64,000 bases of DNA from Parabacteroides sp. 52 (GTDB taxonomy: Bacteria; Bacteroidota; Bacteroidia; Bacteroidales; Tannerellaceae): positions 45,609 through 109,608 of the forward strand of contig NZ_QVMG01000009.1 in assembly GCF_010500925.1 (NCBI RefSeq), given 5' to 3'. Position 1 is the first letter of the stretch. Each line of letters starts with the position of its first letter. Positions 61,318 through 64,000 of the stretch are shown here, in pieces. Position numbers and translations under genes: made by a program. The notes under the pieces were generated by a model. That model saw nothing but the letters and a program-made list of their open reading frames with translations. It was not told the origin of the DNA and ran no database searches.

Positions 61318-63369
61318 TCAATTATAAGTAGGCAAATAAGAATAATCGCTGCTATAACGAAGCATCTGATCGTCAAACCCTTCCGTATAGTCCAACACAA
61401 CATCCGTCACTTCGCCTTTCTCATTCTTAACCTGTTTCATTACCGGATTGACAAAACCACGATAAGGCGCCAGGTTTAATCCGGCATAACGTTCCAAAAC
61501 TTCGGCATGCAATACAGGATCTACTTTCACGGCATAATCCTCCACCAATTTCTTTCCTGCCTCAAAATCACCTTCACTCTTGATGCGTTGCACTTCTGTC
61601 AGAAGTTCACCGAATAAATGGCGAAGCTTGATATAGTCATTGATAACGACATAGGTTTTATCATCCTTCTTTTTCATTTCGACGACCTTATCCGCTTCTC
61701 CTTTTTCAAACACCCATCGGGCTATCAATTGGCGGTTACGCATATGTGCCTCTTCTACATTTTTACCCAATTCTACACGAACCAGCTGTGTCATCAAGCC
61801 GTTCATCATAAAGTTATAGTATTCTGCTTTATACGCCTCTGCATCGGGAACAAGCCCCAATTCCACCATTTTATCATCTCCCATATAATAAAGTCCGAAA
61901 AGATCGGCACGTGCTTCTTCCAAGGTAGAGCTATAAGCTTTCAAGCCATCCGGATCCACACCCGGCAAGAGTTTACCCGATCCATGTCCCAGGCATTCAT
62001 GCAGGTCCGTATGCAGGTTACCCGTAAGGAAACCATATTTCTTTATGATCTCTCTTTCCGTATCACTCCATATAAATTCCGCTCCTAAACCACCTCCCTG
62101 AGAGGCTTTGTCATAGGCTTCTGTTATATTTTCGATGGTCACCGACTTAGAACCATGGTCCCGGCGAATCCAATCGGCATTCGGCAGGTTTATGCCTATG
62201 GGAGTAGCCGGATAACAATCCCCTCCGATCATCGTTACCGTAATCACCTTGGCGGAAACACCTTTTACTTCCTCTTTCTTGAATCGTTTATCCACAGGAG
62301 AATGATCTTCAAACCATTGCGCATTGTCGCTAATCACCTTCGTACGCTTGGTCGCTTCTTTATTGATGAAGTTGACCGAAGACTCCCAACTGGCTTTCAT
62401 TCCCAGCGGATCTCCATAGGTTTCAATAAAGCCATTGACAAAATCCACTTCCGATGTGGTATCCTTCACCCACAAAACCGAATAGGCATCAAAGGTCTTC
62501 AGATCTCCCGTTTTATAATAAGCTATCAATGTTTCAATCACTGCTTTTTGCGCCTCATTCTCTGCAAAGGCAACGGCCTTCTCCAACTCAGCTACTATCG
62601 CTTCTATTGCTTCGGAGTACAAACCGCCTACTTTCCATACTTTCTCCGTCAATTGTCCGTTTTCTTTCACCAGACGGCTATTCAATCCATAAGAAACAGG
62701 TGTCTGATCCTTGGGGTCTTTCATCTTTCCATAAAAAGCTTCGACCTCTTTCAGATGAACCCCTTCGCCATAATAGTTATTGGCTGAAGCCACAATGATA
62801 TCCTGGTCTCCACTTTGAATCGTACGTTTCGCCATCACCGTCGGATCAAACAGGACGGGGGTAAGCTCTGCGATAAGTTGTTCAACCGTTTCTCCCTCCC
62901 GAACAGGAAGTTTCGAGGCATCCATCTGTTCCACACATGCACGAAAGAAAACAGGAGTAAAGGCAGGTATGAATTTCTCTTCTCCATAATGATGATGTAT
63001 ACCATTGGAGAACCATATACGTTTCAGATAAGTCTCCAACGCCTGAAACTCTTCGTTTTCCCGGTCTCCCTTATAATTTTGATAAATAGTTTCCAGGATA
63101 CGGCGAATAGCCAGGTTATACCGGTTGTTCTGATCAAACAATATATCGCGTCCCATCAACGCAGCCTCTGAAAGGTGATACAACAACTGTTTCTGTTGCA
63201 ACGAAAGCGATTCAAACCCCGGCACCTGATAACGCAAGATCTGCAGGTCCGCAAACTTATCCACTACATAATTGAATGTTTCCTGTACGTCTTCCCTTTT
63301 CTCTTTCTTCTGCTCCGCACAGCCCATCATTGCTACTACTGTCATAACTGATACGATTATCTTTTTCAT
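61318..63369 (-). CDS. Dipeptidyl-peptidase III, M49 family, lipoprotein
   Basis: 683 residues. Zinc motif HECLGH at 457-462 (the hexapeptide variant HEXXGH of the family) with the third ligand in TLEEARADLFGLYY (484-485). The N-terminus has a lipoprotein-like signal ending MMGC (C17), so the enzyme is exported, unlike the cytosolic eukaryotic form. Length agrees with Bacteroides homologues of 675 residues or so. It removes dipeptides from oligopeptide N-termini. The AlkD-like gene follows in the same operon. Confidence 0.93.
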   Translation of the reverse strand: MKKIIVSVMTVVAMMGCAEQKKEKREDVQETFNYVVDKFADLQILRYQVPGFESLSLQQKQLLYHLSEAALMGRDILFDQNNRYNLAIRRILETIYQNYKGDRENEEFQALETYLKRIWFSNGIHHHYGEEKFIPAFTPVFFRACVEQMDASKLPVREGETVEQLIAELTPVLFDPTVMAKRTIQSGDQDIIVASANNYYGEGVHLKEVEAFYGKMKDPKDQTPVSYGLNSRLVKENGQLTEKVWKVGGLYSEAIEAIVAELEKAVAFAENEAQKAVIETLIAYYKTGDLKTFDAYSVLWVKDTTSEVDFVNGFIETYGDPLGMKASWESSVNFINKEATKRTKVISDNAQWFEDHSPVDKRFKKEEVKGVSAKVITVTMIGGDCYPATPIGINLPNADWIRRDHGSKSVTIENITEAYDKASQGGGLGAEFIWSDTEREIIKKYGFLTGNLHTDLHECLGHGSGKLLPGVDPDGLKAYSSTLEEARADLFGLYYMGDDKMVELGLVPDAEAYKAEYYNFMMNGLMTQLVRVELGKNVEEAHMRNRQLIARWVFEKGEADKVVEMKKKDDKTYVVINDYIKLRHLFGELLTEVQRIKSEGDFEAGKKLVEDYAVKVDPVLHAEVLERYAGLNLAPYRGFVNPVMKQVKNEKGEVTDVVLDYTEGFDDQMLRYSSDYSYLPTYN

Positions 63370-63416
63370 TTACATCTATTCTTTATATTGTACTTTCATT
63401 TGATTCTTCAACCTCA

Positions 63417-63424
63417 CAAAGGTA
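63417..63424 (-). promoter_or_regulatory. -7 promoter element of dipeptidyl-peptidase III
   Basis: TACCTTTG on the minus strand, 47 bp before the ATG. It faces the mnmA promoter. Confidence 0.6.
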
Positions 63425-63465
63425 GCGAATTAATAAATCACGTAGGACTTTCCTTTTAATATTTG

Positions 63466-63473
63466 TACCTTTG
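63466..63473 (+). promoter_or_regulatory. -7 promoter element of mnmA
   Basis: TACCTTTG, 23 bp before the ATG at 63497. Confidence 0.6.
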
Positions 63474-63496
63474 TAAGCTGAAAAACAATTGAATGT

Positions 63497-64000
63497 ATGG
63501 AAATAGCAGCATTGGTCTCCGGAGGAGTAGACAGCTCCGTCGTTGTTCACCGCCTCAAAGAAGCAGGTTACGACCCGACAATATTCTATATCCGGATAGG
63601 GATGGAAGACAAGGATGGTTATATCGACTGTCCCGCGGAGGAAGATATTGAAATCACTACCTATATCGCCCGTAAATACGGATGCCGCATGGAGGTGGTA
63701 TCCCTACACGATGAATATTGGGAGAAGGTGGTCAGTTACACCATCGATTCCGTAAAAAGGGGACTCACTCCCAATCCGGATATGATGTGCAACAAATACA
63801 TCAAATTCGGTTGCTTCGAAGAGAAATGGGGCAAAGACTTCGACAAGATTGCTACCGGACATTATGCCACCACGACGGAAATTAACGGGAAGACATGGCT
63901 CTCCACAGCCAAAGACCCGGTGAAGGATCAAACCGATTTCCTGGGACAAATCACCCGGCTGCAAATAGGGAAACTGATGTTCCCTATCGGCCACCTGATG
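63497..64000 (+). CDS. mnmA: tRNA 2-thiouridylase MnmA, N-terminal part
   Basis: The first 168 residues of a protein cut by the window edge. [16 protein letters not shown] is the PP-loop that binds ATP, followed by [17 protein letters not shown] with one catalytic cysteine and [23 protein letters not shown] also matches. It puts sulfur on uridine 34 of tRNAs for Lys, Glu and Gln. Bacteroidales often have two MnmA genes, so a paralogue may exist. Confidence 0.93.
   Translation, partial: MEIAALVSGGVDSSVVVHRLKEAGYDPTIFYIRIGMEDKDGYIDCPAEEDIEITTYIARKYGCRMEVVSLHDEYWEKVVSYTIDSVKRGLTPNPDMMCNKYIKFGCFEEKWGKDFDKIATGHYATTTEINGKTWLSTAKDPVKDQTDFLGQITRLQIGKLMFPIGHLM

Overview
The window is ordinary chromosomal DNA from a Bacteroidales bacterium, most likely Parabacteroides or a close relative in Tannerellaceae. 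The evidence is the SusC/SusD pair with its own ECF sigma and FecR-type anti-sigma factors, promoters of the Bacteroidetes type (-7 TAnnTTTG), the order of the division and cell-wall cluster, glycine-lipid acyltransferases, and DUF4301 and DUF3822 genes. The species assignment is inference. There is no rRNA, tRNA, transposase, phage or CRISPR. About 53 protein genes are supported; mnmA is cut by the right edge and a repeat element by the left edge.

Layout. 1-480: a MITE-like element and heptad repeats. 483-10405: rubredoxin, an outer-membrane barrel with a giant TPR protein, Nudix hydrolase, ROK sugar kinase, glyoxalase-fold protein, MBL-fold protein, secreted metallophosphoesterase, rubrerythrin. 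10851-14715: SulP transporter, surE, lpxB. 15140-23749: ECF sigma, FecR, SusC, SusD and a DUF1735/discoidin-like lipoprotein, a nutrient-uptake locus without a hydrolase. 24149-27046: RNase Z, a small secreted protein, a CoA-transferase. 27047-28229: a 1.2-kb non-coding region with a palindromic array, the second MITE copy, a long heptad tract and a possible small RNA. 28230-32764: RelA-type synthetase, DUF4301 protein, YqeY protein. 32797-47685: a minus-strand dcw cluster from rsmH to ftsZ. 48057-51363: glsA, glsB and cardiolipin synthase. 51480-64000: rsmD, DUF3822, RecD-like helicase, rsmI, a coiled-coil lipoprotein, a YjjG-type HAD phosphatase, zinc peptidase, fur, purA, AlkD-like protein, dipeptidyl-peptidase III, mnmA.

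Cell-envelope functions dominate: peptidoglycan precursor synthesis and division, lipid A (lpxB), glycine lipids (glsA/glsB), cardiolipin and several outer-membrane proteins. A second theme is oxygen tolerance in an anaerobe (rubredoxin, rubrerythrin).

The most unusual content is non-coding. Three intergenic regions (about 14.79, 27.29 and 47.85 kb) hold arrays of four or five imperfect palindromes with an exact 22-bp period and one shared architecture (7-bp arm ending GA, 6-bp core, 7-bp arm starting TC), but different sequences. A separate family of 7-nt-period tracts built on TCACTAA recurs at three places. Two intergenic regions carry a promoter-like element and a terminator-like hairpin without a gene between them.
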